64,000 nt of DNA from Paraescarpia echinospica (taxonomy: Eukaryota; Annelida; Polychaeta; Sabellida; Siboglinidae), in NCBI GenBank assembly GCA_020002185.1, contig CM034532.1, forward strand, positions 29,775,778 to 29,839,777. The letters run 5' to 3'. The notes under the pieces are model-generated. The model saw nothing but the letters and a program-made list of their open reading frames with translations. It had not been told where the DNA came from and searched no databases. Every line of letters begins with the position of its first letter. Within the stretch, counting starts at the first letter, position 1. The position numbers were made by a program, and so were the translations under genes. Of the stretch, positions 18,964 through 29,117 are shown piece by piece.

Positions 18964-19719
18964 TTAGTCGGCGTCGTCGAATCTCTTCAGTGAGCGCACG
19001 GTATACGAGGGTTCCCCGTTCCAAATCGTCTTACGCACACTGATCTCCACTTTAGTGCCGGCTAACTCAAGCACAGTATCGCAAAGTTCCTCCTCGTTCA
19101 ACTCCACCAAGTACTCGGCCGTGTACTCGGCGAGATTAGACATTTGGATGTCAAACAACGTAAGCCAAAGCTCGTCTTCCTCCTCCTCGCCGTCCTTCAC
19201 CATCACACGCAACGCGAAGAAATATTTCGGCACCAACACTCCACCGTGCGTTCGGCATATCAGTTCCCCGCCTTCGCTTTTCCGCAATTTCCGGCGACAA
19301 CGGGAACATCCCAAATAGGCGCCAACCTCTTTGTACGACACAGCGTCGATCATAACGGGCAACGAAAGTTTATACACACCGTTGACAGCACACTTCAGGT
19401 GCCTCAGACTCACCAATGTGGCGCGCGTCGACGCCGACGATTCGCATTCACGCTCCATTGAGGCGCTCCGCGTCAGGGGTGGGTGCCCCTCAGCCGTCTC
19501 GACGATGCCCAAGGACGCCTCTTCAGCGCTTCGCTTTCGCCCGACAGTCAACGGGGCCGCAATGAGCACGACGGGCCGCTTAACAGGTGGTGTCGCCCCC
19601 GTTGACACGGCTGCAACCACCGGCGAAGGTTGCTGCTGCTGCTGCTGTTGACCGCTGGCCGCCTTCAGTGACTGCTTGCGCGGTGCCTTCGTCTTTTTTG
19701 GTTGATTTTCATCTGCCAT
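18964..19719 (-). CDS. RPA/OB-fold-like zinc protein (putative ssDNA-binding protein), intact
   Basis: 251 residues. Residues 1-100 are low-complexity and basic (a Gln7 run, several Lys/Arg clusters). From about 105 the sequence resembles the C-terminal domain of replication protein A large subunit: an initial strand region, a Cys138-x2-Cys141 and Cys155-x2-His158 zinc knuckle, then YFFALRVMVKDGEEEEDELWLTLFD-like OB strands and a helix with LNEEEL. RPA C-terminal domains bind single-stranded DNA and mediate trimer contacts, which would suit protein-primed, strand-displacing replication. The family call rests on pattern only. Polinton 2 carries a shortened homologue sharing LRKTIW and YTVRS. 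An acceptor-like TTCTTTCTACAG lies about 40 nt upstream of the ATG. Confidence 0.6.
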   Translation of the reverse strand: MADENQPKKTKAPRKQSLKAASGQQQQQQQPSPVVAAVSTGATPPVKRPVVLIAAPLTVGRKRSAEEASLGIVETAEGHPPLTRSASMERECESSASTRATLVSLRHLKCAVNGVYKLSLPVMIDAVSYKEVGAYLGCSRCRRKLRKSEGGELICRTHGGVLVPKYFFALRVMVKDGEEEEDELWLTLFDIQMSNLAEYTAEYLVELNEEELCDTVLELAGTKVEISVRKTIWNGEPSYTVRSLKRFDDAD

Positions 19720-19837
19720 GTTGTCGCGGAAGAACGTCTGCTGCTTGCTGCTCTGCTGCTGTAGAAAGAATACACGTTAGAACTCCTGCGACATACAATA
19801 TAGCATTTTCTCAACCGTTTTATACTTTTCCAAATAA

Positions 19838-20645
19838 CGCGCATGCGCACTTCACACTAATACCGTTATCTTACTCAATTATCACATGCATACTTCATAC
19901 ATCCCAGGCATTTTGTTTTCGGAAAAAAGTTTCCGGTCACGTCAGTACATTCACCGTTAAATCTCTCTTTACATCGAATTTCTCTAATATCAATGCACCT
20001 CGCGTTTCCTGACTCCACACCGAACCTATACAACGTTTAGTTTCATGCTTTTAACGTTTCGTTGATTGTTTTTGAAATGTCATTGTCTACAACATAACGC
20101 GCATGCGCACTTCACACTAATACCATTATCTTATTCAATTATCAGCATGCATACTTCATTCATCCCAGGCATTTTGTTTTCCGAAAAAAGTTTCCGGTCA
20201 CGTCAGTACATTCACCGTTAAATCTCTCTTTACATCAAATTTCACTAATATCACTGCATCTCCCGTTTCCTAACTCCACACCGAACATATACAACGTTTA
20301 TTTTCATGCTTTTAACGTTTCGTTTATTGTTTTTAAAAATTAATTGTTCTCCGTTCACATTCCAATCGCGATAAGTCACGCGCAACAGATGTCACATTTA
20401 CGTGCATGTGCACTTAACGCATTCTGCCTAGTCTACCGAGGAATTTGTTTGACGAAAAAAAATTTGCGTTCACGTCAGTACATCCATCGTCAAATGTAAC
20501 TTTTACAGCAAATTTCTCTAATATCACTGCATCTCATGTTTCCTGACCCCACAATGATCGTATACAACGTTTAATTTCATGCTTTTAACGTTTCGTTTAT
20601 TGTTTGTAAAAATCCTTTGTTCTCCGTTCACATTCCAATCACGAT
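19838..20645. repeat. Three tandem ~260-300-bp repeats inside Polinton 1
   Basis: Units beginning near 19838, 20098 and 20398 share GCGCATGCGCACTT, TTTCCGGTCACGTCAGTACA, TTCACCGTTAAAT, ATATCACTGCATCTC and ATGCTTTTAACGTTTCGTT blocks. The first two are closest. No coding frame. Placement between two divergent transcription units suggests a duplicated promoter or replication-linked region (inference). Confidence 0.85.
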
Positions 20646-20756
20646 AAGCCGTAGTGTCATGCGCCGCCACCGCTGTTTGACGGTGCGCTCATTTCATACA
20701 CACTTATGAACTCACGCGCAATCGACGCTACATTTCATCGTTCCGTACTTTCAACC

Positions 20757-21789
20757 ATGGCCACACCAACGACAACAACAACAACGTTGCCACATACACA
20801 ACGGTAAGTCTGCTTTTACGCAACACATTTTATTTTACTATTTAAACAGTTGTTGTAACTACGCGTGCATGCATGCATGCATGCATGCATGTGTACGTGC
20901 ATACATGCATTTTATTTTACCATTTAAACAATTGTAAGTACGCATGCATGCATGCTTGCATGTGTACGTGCATGCATGCATATATCTCATTTTATTTTTT
21001 ACTACAGTTGTTGTAAGTACGCAGCATGCATGCATCATTTTATTTTACCGTTTAAATAGTACGCATGCATGCATACATGTATTTTATTTTACTATTTAAA
21101 CAGTTGTTGTAACTACGCGTGGATGCATGCATGCATGTATGCATGTGTACGTGCATGCATGCATGCATTTTATTTTACCATTTAAACAATTGTATGTACG
21201 CATGCATGCATTCATGCATGCATGTGTACGTGCATGCATGCATATCTCTCATTTTATTTTTTACTACAGTTGTTGTAAGTACGCATGCATGCATGCATGC
21301 ATCATTGTATTTTACCGTTTAAATAGTACGCATGCATACATGTCTCATTTTATTTTACCATTTATACAAATTGTAAGTACGCATGCATGGTTCTCATTTT
21401 ATCATTTAAACAATTGTAATGCATGGTTCTCATTACCACCCTTTGTTTAAACATGTATTGTGGTTTTATTTCATAGACCGATCCAACTGCCTATAACCGC
21501 CACATCATCATCATCATCGTCTCTACCAACATGTACGATCGCACCTTCCATACACACGCAGCCTCCTACGCATCATGTCATCACGTCGACACCTAACAGC
21601 TACAACCACGACTCTGACGATGAAGACACGCCCGATCTAGCAAGAGTGTTCATGATAAAACAAGCCAACGGACTTTACAAAACACCTATTCCACCCACTG
21701 AATTCTATCGACGTGATGGATTTCACTCCCCCAATACAAGGAGACCCGTTGGTCGCGGGCGACTGCTGCGCTACAATACACAACAATAA
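20757..21789 (+). CDS. Small spliced gene of Polinton 1, unknown function
   Basis: Two exons, 20757-20803 and 21477-21789, joined by a clean GTAAGT donor and TTTATTTCATAG acceptor. The start ACCATGG fits a strong initiation context. The 119-residue product is Thr/Ser/Pro-rich at first (TPTTTTTT, SSSSSS), has an acidic centre (DSDDEDTPDLARVF) and ends GRGRLLRYNTQQ. The intron is filled with GCATGCAT-rich tandem repeats. An apparently homologous RG-rich frame occupies the mirror-image place in Polinton 2 (25310-24735). Spliced genes in Polintons recall the spliced late regulators of adenoviruses, but no homology is claimed. Confidence 0.6.
20855..21430. repeat. GCATGCAT-rich tandem repeats
   Basis: Roughly 80-bp units (CATGCATG runs, GTGTACGTGCATGCATGC, TTTTATTTTACCATTTAAACA, TTGTAAGTACGCATG) that are themselves part of a larger duplication (about 20850-21095 versus 21105-21345). 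They fill the intron of the small spliced gene. Apparent Met-His-Ala-Cys frames across it are repeat by-products. Confidence 0.9.
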
Positions 21790-22119
21790 ATATTTCAGTC
21801 ACTACTCACGTTTTCACGAGTCTGTTTCCAATGCATAAACACCCAACTACGATCAGTATCACCAACTGAACGTTATTGTATTTATGCATTTGATTTTTAT
21901 TGTAATCCCACGACTAGATGTATTTAAACGCACAACGCATTAGTTTCGTTTTAATCTTTCCACCAGAACGTTCACCGTTTGCCAGCTATGCTGTCATGCA
22001 GGGGTCATAGTCCACAAGAGCAGCAGCCGGTCTTATCGCTGCAGCAGCAGCCGGTCTTATCGCTGCTGTCAACATAGGGTACAGTGGGCCATTCACATAG
22101 GGTTGACGGGGGAAATATG
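21790..22119. other. Non-coding 3' region with short duplications
   Basis: An AATAAA at 21786-21791 overlaps the stop of the spliced gene and may serve as poly(A) signal. A CAGCAGCCGGTCTTATCGCTG block is directly repeated at about 22021-22070, and ACATAGGGT occurs twice nearby. No gene seen. Confidence 0.55.
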
Positions 22120-22465
22120 CATACAGTGGTTTTATCGTGGTTATATATTCGCGCGATAAACGCATTATTGCTTACGTCAGCACGCTCTAGGTACGGCGTT
22201 GATCGCTAGGGGACGAACTAAAAGACTCTCTGCACTCACCGCTAGGTGGCATCTCTAGTGTACTTAGGGGTAATCAATCATCCAATTAGTATCAAATTAC
22301 AACGGTCATCAATCACGTTTTTTATAAGTAGGTTCCCGAAACTAATTAGTGTCAAAAAAAGCCTTTGATCTTTTTTTATAAGTAGGTTGCCGAAAACGTT
22401 TAGTGTTCATTAAATTCTTTTTTTATAAGTAGGGTTTGGATACCGTACAGCCCCTCTATACTACT
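22120..22465 (-). repeat. Polinton 1 right terminal inverted repeat
   Basis: Mirror of 5197-5544, ending CCCCTCTATACTACT at 22465, followed directly by the target duplication CACGCA at 22466-22471. Confidence 0.92.
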
Positions 22466-22880
22466 CACGCAATTTCATATCCAAACCAGCAATGAAATCA
22501 TTATGTATGACGTCGTCCATTTTCCGTAAGCCAATTTTCAATATTCCATCGACATTGCACGATGCTGCATATATGTTTTTGAATAACTTGCCGTATAGGT
22601 TATATGCCTATGGTAGGTTAACGGCCGCCCTTCCAATAGCACATGGAGAATTCGTGTGGCTTCCTCTATGTTAGCTCGCCGTCTGTCTGGTTGAATGCTC
22701 TCTTTGGTGTCAAGCGATTCGTTTTTGTGCTTCCCCGCTCTCGTCAGGAAATCCTCGGATAAATCGAACGGGTTTTCGCTGTTTTGGTTGGTGGCTGCGT
22801 AACTCGTCGATGCTGTATAATGCAACACATCAAACGCCTTCGGACACACGCATTCGGCAGACAGGTCTTGTTCTATGGCT
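22466..22880 (-). pseudogene. DEG/ENaC channel copy B, large exon, 5' portion
   Basis: The exon begins at 22880 after CTTTTCAG, with the same phase as the intact exon at 52928, and encodes CVCPKAFDVLHYTAS, the FDLSEDFLTRAGK block and SLDTKESIQP. A frameshift occurs around 22600. The sequence runs into the Polinton target site at GMKLRD-like codons and resumes at 5196 with DCMSDSF, showing insertion within coding sequence. Confidence 0.85.
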
Positions 22881-23317
22881 CTGAAAAGCAAGCGGGGTGT
22901 AGACACTTATGTATGGTTCATCACGTGAACATTTGGATAATTTGCATCAAAACCATCAGTTCTAAAATGTAATGATAACAATAGAAACGTGTGACATCGA
23001 CACATTTTTTTCAACTATCACAGCCTTGGCATAGCACCTCACTGGATCACTTCCGTTGTCAACAAGTGGCCCGTAGGTCTTTTAGCAATTCGTGTTGATC
23101 ATATGTATTTCAAACTCAACTTTCTACAAATAAGTGTACAGCCTTTGCTAAGAGGTTTAGCTGTTACTCGACGTCGTTACTTTTAAATTAGTTTAATTAA
23201 TTATATTCGAATTAATGCGGCGTTTTCGCATACTTTGAGTATATATTTCTCGATTACGAACGGCAAGTCACACCGCAAATCAGGCGTTTACTTCAAAAGC
23301 TACCAATATACACTTAC

Positions 23318-23374
23318 GTATCGCTGGCAGCAGGCAACTCGTATTCCGGGAGACGTTGCATACGCGGGAGTTAT
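23318..23374 (-). pseudogene. DEG/ENaC channel copy B, 57-nt exon
   Basis: Flanked by GATTACAG and GTAAGT, with identical length and phase to the intact exon 52440-52496. It encodes NSRVCNVSRNTSCLLPAI-type residues of the channel ectodomain. Flanking intron sequence (22.9-23.77 kb) matches 51.9-52.9 kb of the intact gene, minus the CAGG microsatellite. Confidence 0.8.
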
Positions 23375-23770
23375 CTGTAATCAGTAATGCAGCAGATATT
23401 AATATGTAATTGACTACATCTTGATTCGTTAAGTACTAACAAGACATAATGCGGAATGTGTAGCGATATACGGGAACTGGACTGGGAATAAAGACAGTAG
23501 ATGTACCATAGAGTGTTAAATAATTCCTGTCTGTCTTAACGCTGGCTCCAAACAACACCTCACGTTATTTGCGCTTTTGTTTTCATATCCTTAATTAGGA
23601 GAGTAGAACAGAAGCCAATAATTAATTATCGTTCTGTTCATTGCAAATTTACCAGCGTTATAACACTCCTCCCTGGATCTTCTAGTATCACACTGATCTA
23701 ACATATGTCCTATTTATGACTACACGAACATCAGGTTTTATATTAAAACAATGAAATGGTCTAGGACAAC

Positions 23771-23958
23771 AGTAGTATGTGTGTGCTTCTGACTATCCAT
23801 AGATCAAAGGACATCAAAGGGTTGTGGATCAGTCATACATTTGGATTACTACTTCTAAAAACAAGTATGATTAATGACCTGTCATGTATGTATAGTGCTG
23901 ACCTGTTGTGGTTGTGTATAATGTAAACAGTGGCGCACCTATTGAAGTATATGTATAG
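23771..23958 (+). repeat. Polinton 2 left terminal inverted repeat
   Basis: About 190 bp pairing with 37100-37289. Both contain ACTATCCATAGATCAAAGGA, AAGTATGATTAATGACCTGT and ACAGTGGCGC blocks. Confidence 0.9.
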
Positions 23959-23959
23959 A

Positions 23960-24225
23960 CGTCACTAATTAACACTAATTAGTCACTAATTACCACTAAT
24001 TAATCACTAATTAGTACTAATTAATCACTAATTAGTACTAATTAGTCACTAATTGACACTAATTAGTCAATAATTAGCACTAATTAACACTAATTAGTCA
24101 TCAATTAGTCACTAATTAGCACTAAATAACACTAATTAATTACTAACCAGCATTAATTAGTCACTGATTAGCACTAACTAATTACTAATTAGCACTAATT
24201 AGTCACTAATTATTTCACTAGAGGC
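23960..24225. repeat. CACTAATTAGT minisatellite
   Basis: About 20 imperfect 11-15-bp units (CACTAATTAGTC/ACTAATTAATCA) directly inside the left inverted repeat of Polinton 2. Confidence 0.95.
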
Positions 24226-24720
24226 ACTACTGTATACGTGTAGCAGAAAGAAAGGGTAATTAGTTGTAGTATTTGGGGGTTTTGACAAGTGCCCTACTGT
24301 GGTAGCGCGTTAACCATGTAGTCGGTATCTCATTTCCCTACTTAGCTATGATTGATGACTTTTTTTACAGCAGCGGGGTAACCTAGCAACGATCCCGCTG
24401 TAGGCTAAATGTAGCAGGGCCCGTCGACGGTTAAAGTACGACTTTATGGATGAGCCGGAACGGTAGGCTAATAATAGCGACTGATGGAGCGGGCTAGCCG
24501 GGGACACCAGGCATTTTATTTATTCGTACTGTGGAGTGGATAGGAATAGACTGTTAAAGCCCAAGTGTGTGTGAGGACCACGCGTTTTATTTGATCGGAG
24601 TAGCCTAGCAGCTCGGTGTACTGGTAAGCTGAAGCGATCCTCGTAGTGAATTATCGATGACTACAATGTGAAAAAAGGAAAAGGAGACGGCGAAGTATGG
24701 TAAATATGTAAAGTATATAT
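24226..24720. other. No gene recognised
   Basis: Between the minisatellite and the RG-rich frame I see no conserved coding or RNA feature. Confidence 0.4.
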
Positions 24721-24734
24721 TTTAATAGAGTTCA

Positions 24735-25310
24735 CCTAGGTAAGGCGTTTGAAAGGGAGGAAATGACCACCGATAGGCGGGGAGCATGTGTCCTTGTCCA
24801 CTGTAGCACGACCTCCGATAGGCGGGGAGGCGGTGTGAACGGGGGTGCGCGTGTCCTTGTCCACTGTAGCCGGACAGTCGGCGTCGATGGACGCATTACG
24901 AAGCGGTGGATAAGAAACGTTATATCCTCTAGGTGGACCCCCGAACCGGCCGATTGGATAAGGAGGGCGAGCGGGTCCAGTGTACGTTCCGAAGCCGTCT
25001 CGTGTCGGCGGTGTCGGGGATAGCTGCAGGTCGAGCAGAGCGACGCGACCACGTCCCCCGGTAAGCGGGCGCCCGTCACGGGGCGGCGGCAGCGACCGGC
25101 CACGACCGGCGGTAATCGGAGCGCCTCGACCAGCGGTAATTGGGCGCCCAAATCCGATACGCAGCGGTGGTGGTGGTAGCGGGTGAGAGAGGGTTGATGC
25201 CTAGACGCCGTGGGATGGCGACTCGTTGAGGGCGTCCCAGTCTAGTGATTCGGGTACGGGAGGCGGTGTCCCAAAGCCGGGCCAAGTGATGGGAAGGCCT
25301 CGAGCCGCTA
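24735..25310 (-). pseudogene. RG/Pro-rich second-module exon of Polinton 2, one nonsense codon
   Basis: On the minus strand a frame opens after a CTACTTTTTAG acceptor (about 25310) with GLPITWPGFGTPPPVPE and an acidic LDWDALNE. TAG at 25201-25203 interrupts it, and it continues with repeated P-I-T-A-G-R-G and PPPRDGRP/GGRGR motifs to a stop near 24735. It occupies the same relative place and strand as the second exon of the spliced gene in Polinton 1 and shares the acceptor, acidic centre and GRG tail. An upstream exon could start at ATG near 25523, but I could not find a donor in matching phase. Confidence 0.4.
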
Positions 25311-25883
25311 AAAAGTAGGCCCTGTAAACATAGAAAGGGTTGGTGAATAACGAGTGAAATGTTAAAAGTAGCGTGTTAAATGTAGAAAAAAGTAGGCTAT
25401 GTAAACTTAGAAAGACTCGTTTAGTGAATGTTAAAAGCACGAAGTGTAAAGTACCAGTCGAGCTCCCGTCGTGCACGAATAAAACAAACGCGCAGTTCCT
25501 CGTATGTTGGGTCCGAACTCATCGTGACTTTGTAACGAAATGAGAGTTGTTGTATTCAGCACGCGCTGTAGACGTATGAAGGCCTGCCGTCGGGCACGTA
25601 GGTCTTTTTCGAAAGGATTGCGCAATGTAATGAAAGGATTGCGCAATATTAAAAAGCGCCTAATAAATAGCTCAATGTATGAAATGAACGGTGTATATCG
25701 CGAAATACCGACTAGAGACTCGTCTGAGAAGGTTATTTTTTTAAAAATAACACTCTGTAAAAGCGAACGAAAAGCGAGTGTACTGACGCGAACCGCCCCT
25801 TTTTTGTATTTTCAATCAGATTGCCTGACTCGCTAGCCGCGCGGTGTACGTTTTCGAAGGCACGTCCCTTCTGACGGCGCCCG

Positions 25884-25890
25884 TATAAAT
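25884..25890 (+). promoter_or_regulatory. TATA box of second module, Polinton 2
   Basis: TATAAAT lies 91 nt upstream of ATG 25975, with a pyrimidine-rich leader (CTCTTACACACTAAC) between. Confidence 0.5.
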
Positions 25891-25974
25891 ATCCCAGCTG
25901 AGAACGTCTCTGTAGTCGCTCTTTTGTGGTGTGGTGTTAACGTTGTTTATCTTCGCTCTTACACACTAACTGCT

Positions 25975-27553
25975 ATGGTTGCTGCTCAAGGCGCAAAACT
26001 CGCGGGTCTGAAGAAGAAGAAGATGCCGGCTCCTAAAGTCTCGATCGAGCACGCTATTTTGAAGGCAATTGCCAACACGTCTGCCGCTGCTACAGGCGTG
26101 CCTGAGCCCGCCGCTGCTGCTGCTGCTGCTGCTGCCGTCGTCCCGTCGGCTACTAGCAGTGAGCCGGTCGCAGACCCGCCTACAGCAAAGGCCGTCGAGA
26201 CCGAAGCGGAAACGTCGAGACCGACGCGGAAACGTCGGCCTCGGTCTACGAGCCGCTTACGGTGAGTTTGAAAGAGCTCCTAGCGGCCGAAGACGACGGC
26301 CTGTATAAAGTGTCGACACCTGTCAAGATCGCCGGAGTTGCGTGGCGTGCGAAATGTACGTACGCGGGGTGTCCGGAGGGTCGATGCAAGATGTCGCGAA
26401 TGAGGGACGGCGCCCTGAAGTGTGTGTCTCTGCGAAAGACCATATGGGGGGAGATGGCAATGTACACAGTCCGAAGTATGGCGACTATCCCAAAGCCCGA
26501 GTAAATCACGCTACGTTTGAATGACTAACGCGCTTTGCTTTTTGTGTGCTGTAGGAAGCTGGAACGACCGTCGATCGTGATCTCGTATTAGACGGCATAG
26601 TCGCCGACGCCCTGAAGTCGTCGCTCGAGGTGCATACAGCGGACCTTCTGGAATATAATCTTTCGACGGATAGACCGTGGGAGGTATCGTGCGAGGTGGT
26701 TGACGGTCGGGAAGAGGCTATGGACTGCATGTTCAAGAACGGCCCGAGAGCGTTGATTCGGCGTTGTGTGGAAGAATCGGGACCGGCCGACAAGAGGGTA
26801 AAAGTGGAGAAGATCGGTGAAAATCATGGGCGTCGCTGGATCTAACCGCCCCCGCCGACTATAACCCTGCATGTTCAAGAACGGCCCGAGAGCGTTGATT
26901 CGGCGTTGTGTGGAAGAATCGGGACCGGCCGACAAGCGGGTAAAAGTGGAGAAGATCGGTGAAAATCATGGGCGTCGCTGGATCTAACCGCCCCCGCCGA
27001 CTATAACCCGACGTATACGACCCTCCAGTCCCTGCCGACGTACGGTGGGGATACGGAGGTCGTGTCAGTGTCGTCGAGTGACCTACCATCGCTGACATAG
27101 ATCACCCCCCCCACCTTCCGCCGGTGCCAAGACGTCCGCCTCCGAGGTAACGGCACCCGACGCGCTGATACGTGGCCTGCTGCGAGCGCTTGGGGAGTCT
27201 ATTGGTGAGTCCGTACTGATTCGAGCGCGTCGTGTGTGTAAGGAGTGTGACCCCTCGGGAACCTACGGCCCTGCGGCGCATATGTTCGGATGTCGCATGA
27301 GGGCGACAGACATGTGCAAGCGCCATTTCCATCCTGCGCTGGATGATTTATGAGCAGACCGCTCGTGCCGAGCATGGTGCGGTTAATCCTAATACTTCAC
27401 GAGCAGTCTTGGCTACCGGATCGCTACGCGGAAGCGAACTTCATGAAGGCCGTAGTCGACTGGTCGCTGACCGACTGGCTCACCTGTGAAAACAACGCGG
27501 CCCTGGAGACGGTTGTGGAAGCTTACCTGACGAGTCGGAGTTGCTGGAAATGA
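25975..27553 (+). pseudogene. RPA-like protein and downstream second-module ORFs of Polinton 2, broken
   Basis: ATG 25975 begins a Lys- and Ala-rich N-terminus (LKKKKMPAPK, Ala9 run). A 20-bp tandem duplication near 26212-26251 shifts the frame. The homologous core continues with VSLKELL, YKVSTPVKIAG, a partial zinc region and then directly LRKTIW and YTVRS, so the OB-fold middle is deleted relative to Polinton 1. After an acceptor-like TGTGTGCTGTAG (exon from 26555) come a 97-codon ORF with ALIRRCVEESG, an acidic Ser-rich ORF, and the CDPSGTYGPAAHMFG / LILILHEQ region matching ORF 5 of Polinton 1, with a frameshift near 27350. Functions unknown apart from the possible ssDNA-binding role. Confidence 0.55.
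26727..27010. repeat. 142-bp tandem duplication
   Basis: Two near-identical units (26727-26868 and 26869-27010), differing at a few bases. They duplicate the end of the second-module ORF and its stop. Confidence 0.92.
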
Positions 27554-28170
27554 CGTTTTCAAGCATTTCTTATTATCGAATATTAGTGTAGTAACGTTGG
27601 TGAACCGAACATTAATGCCTGATATAAAACGTCGGTGAAAGATTTGTATTACCGAACAAACATTAGTGCCTACTGTAGTGAAGTACTTGTATCGCTATCG
27701 TCTTTCACTAGTGAACGAAAATTTCACAGAGACCTATATTTGCTACGCCTAATAAAATGTTGAAACCGTATGAAAAGCCACGTTTACTAGGAAACAAAGC
27801 ACCCCTATCCAGAAACGAAGTCCCAAACAAGCACGCATTCACCAAGCCCCTAAGCCCCTATGAAGCCTAAAATTCCTCCACAGCGCCTATAGTAATAATA
27901 ACAAAACGCCTGCTTCCCTCGGTTGCCGCACAAAATCACACGCAGTCGGCGTTGTTTATACTGTTAATCACCCTGGCTGCCGCTTCACACAAGCGCGGCC
28001 TTTATGCAATAACTCAAACCCTAGTGTCTTACAACGCCGCTACGCGCTGTCATCGCCTTAGTGTCTGACGAGGCCGCTATGGTGTCGTCGTTTATAGGCA
28101 GTAGTTAGGTTCCGAACGAAGTTAATAACGTTGCGGCGTTGACTGGGACAGACGCACGCTGCCAAGAGTG
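27554..28170. other. Non-coding remnant at polymerase deletion
   Basis: Contains AATAAA at 27751-27756, a plausible poly(A) signal for the second module. Polymerase homology begins only at about 28172, so the N-terminal ~1,000 codons of the polymerase are missing here. Otherwise nothing is recognised. Confidence 0.5.
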
Positions 28171-28171
28171 T

Positions 28172-28889
28172 GACAGACGGGAGACGTCGTCGTGCCCAAT
28201 CGACTCTACGAGGTGGCGTTGAACAGGCGGACCGTCAGGTACGGCCCCCACACACAGATCGGCTACTTCGTGTACCAGTACGCAAATCTGCGCATGCTCC
28301 AGTTCTATTACGATTTCATCGCCACCTACTTACCACGCCACCTGTTCCAGTACTTGCCGATGCACACCGATTCAGCGTATATGGCCCTCGCGGGCCAGTG
28401 GATCGATGACCTAATGGAGGAGGCCAAGCGCGAACATTACTTCGGGCACCGCAGTGAGTGGTTCTTGTCGGAGTGCCGCGACGCGCACGCGGAGGCGTAC
28501 GTGCTGTGCCGACACGCCGGTCGATCGTGGGCCCCGCCGACTGCTGCGCGGCCCGTCGATAGTACGATAAGCGAACGCCGGGACTCTTCGAAGAGGAATG
28601 GTCCGGTCGCGGTATCGTCGCGCTCTGCAGCAAGACATACTACTGTTTCGGCGCGGCGGGCGACAAGTACAGCGCGAAGGGGTTGAGAAAGCGTCAGAAC
28701 GACATCGACAGGGACACGTTCCTCGCCGTGCTGCGGGGACAACGGTGCGGCTGCTGATGGAACCGCGGCTTCCAAGTAAAGGAATCGTCCGTGTTGACGT
28801 ACGTTCAGGAGCGCGCGGCGTTGAGTTACTTCTACGCCAAGCGACGCGTGCTCGACGACGGGGTCACTACGGAGCTCTTACTCGTATAA
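28172..28889 (+). pseudogene. Polymerase B C-terminal remnant, Polinton 2
   Basis: Similar to the last 240 codons of the Polinton 1 polymerase: RLYEVALNRR, IGYFVYQYANLRMLQFY, motif C altered to MHTDSAYMAL (first catalytic Asp is His), then, after frameshifts near 28500 and 28740, KTYYCFG, YVQERAALSYFYAKRR and the C-terminal VLDDG. It lacks the fingers, exonuclease and motifs A/B. Dead. Confidence 0.9.
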
Positions 28890-29117
28890 CTCCTCTACCC
28901 TACCCTACCTTTACACTCGTATAACGTCTACCCTACCTAGGGGCGCCCCCTCCCTAGGGATAGGGTATGTATGTATGTATGCATGTAGATAAGGACTAAT
29001 AGAAAATACCACCGAGTTTTTCATCGTATTTTTATTTACTACTAAGCGTTACATTCAATTCGGTTTCAACCAACCTATGCGGCTCGAATAGGAGCTTGCG
29101 ACTACTGAGCGATACAT
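28890..29117. other. Convergent intergenic spacer, Polinton 2
   Basis: Contains ACTCGTATAA repeats, a (TATG)n run and a minus-strand AATAAA (29031-29036) likely serving the protease side. No gene. Confidence 0.5.

Larger units (their letters stand above)
5197..22465 (+). mobile_element. Polinton/Maverick 1, complete element, 17.27 kb
   Basis: A self-synthesising, virus-like DNA transposon defined by 6-bp target duplications, terminal inverted repeats of about 346 bp beginning AG and ending CT, a retroviral-type integrase, protein-primed polymerase B, packaging ATPase, adenain-type protease and double-jelly-roll capsid genes. The capsid module reads + from 5860 to 13095. Polymerase and a second module read - from 19719 to 13305. 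A spliced gene reads + at 20757-21789. Interior DNA is very CpG-rich compared with the AT-rich host flanks. Several genes carry nonsense codons or frameshifts, so this copy looks unable to complete a cycle on its own. Adintovirus-like is an equally fitting name for the gene set. Confidence 0.95.

Noticed and set aside
24732..25151. 139-codon minus-strand ORF in Polinton 2
   Set aside because: The neighbouring frame gives the regular PITAGRG repeats, an acidic segment and a splice acceptor, matching Polinton 1; this frame is its shadow.
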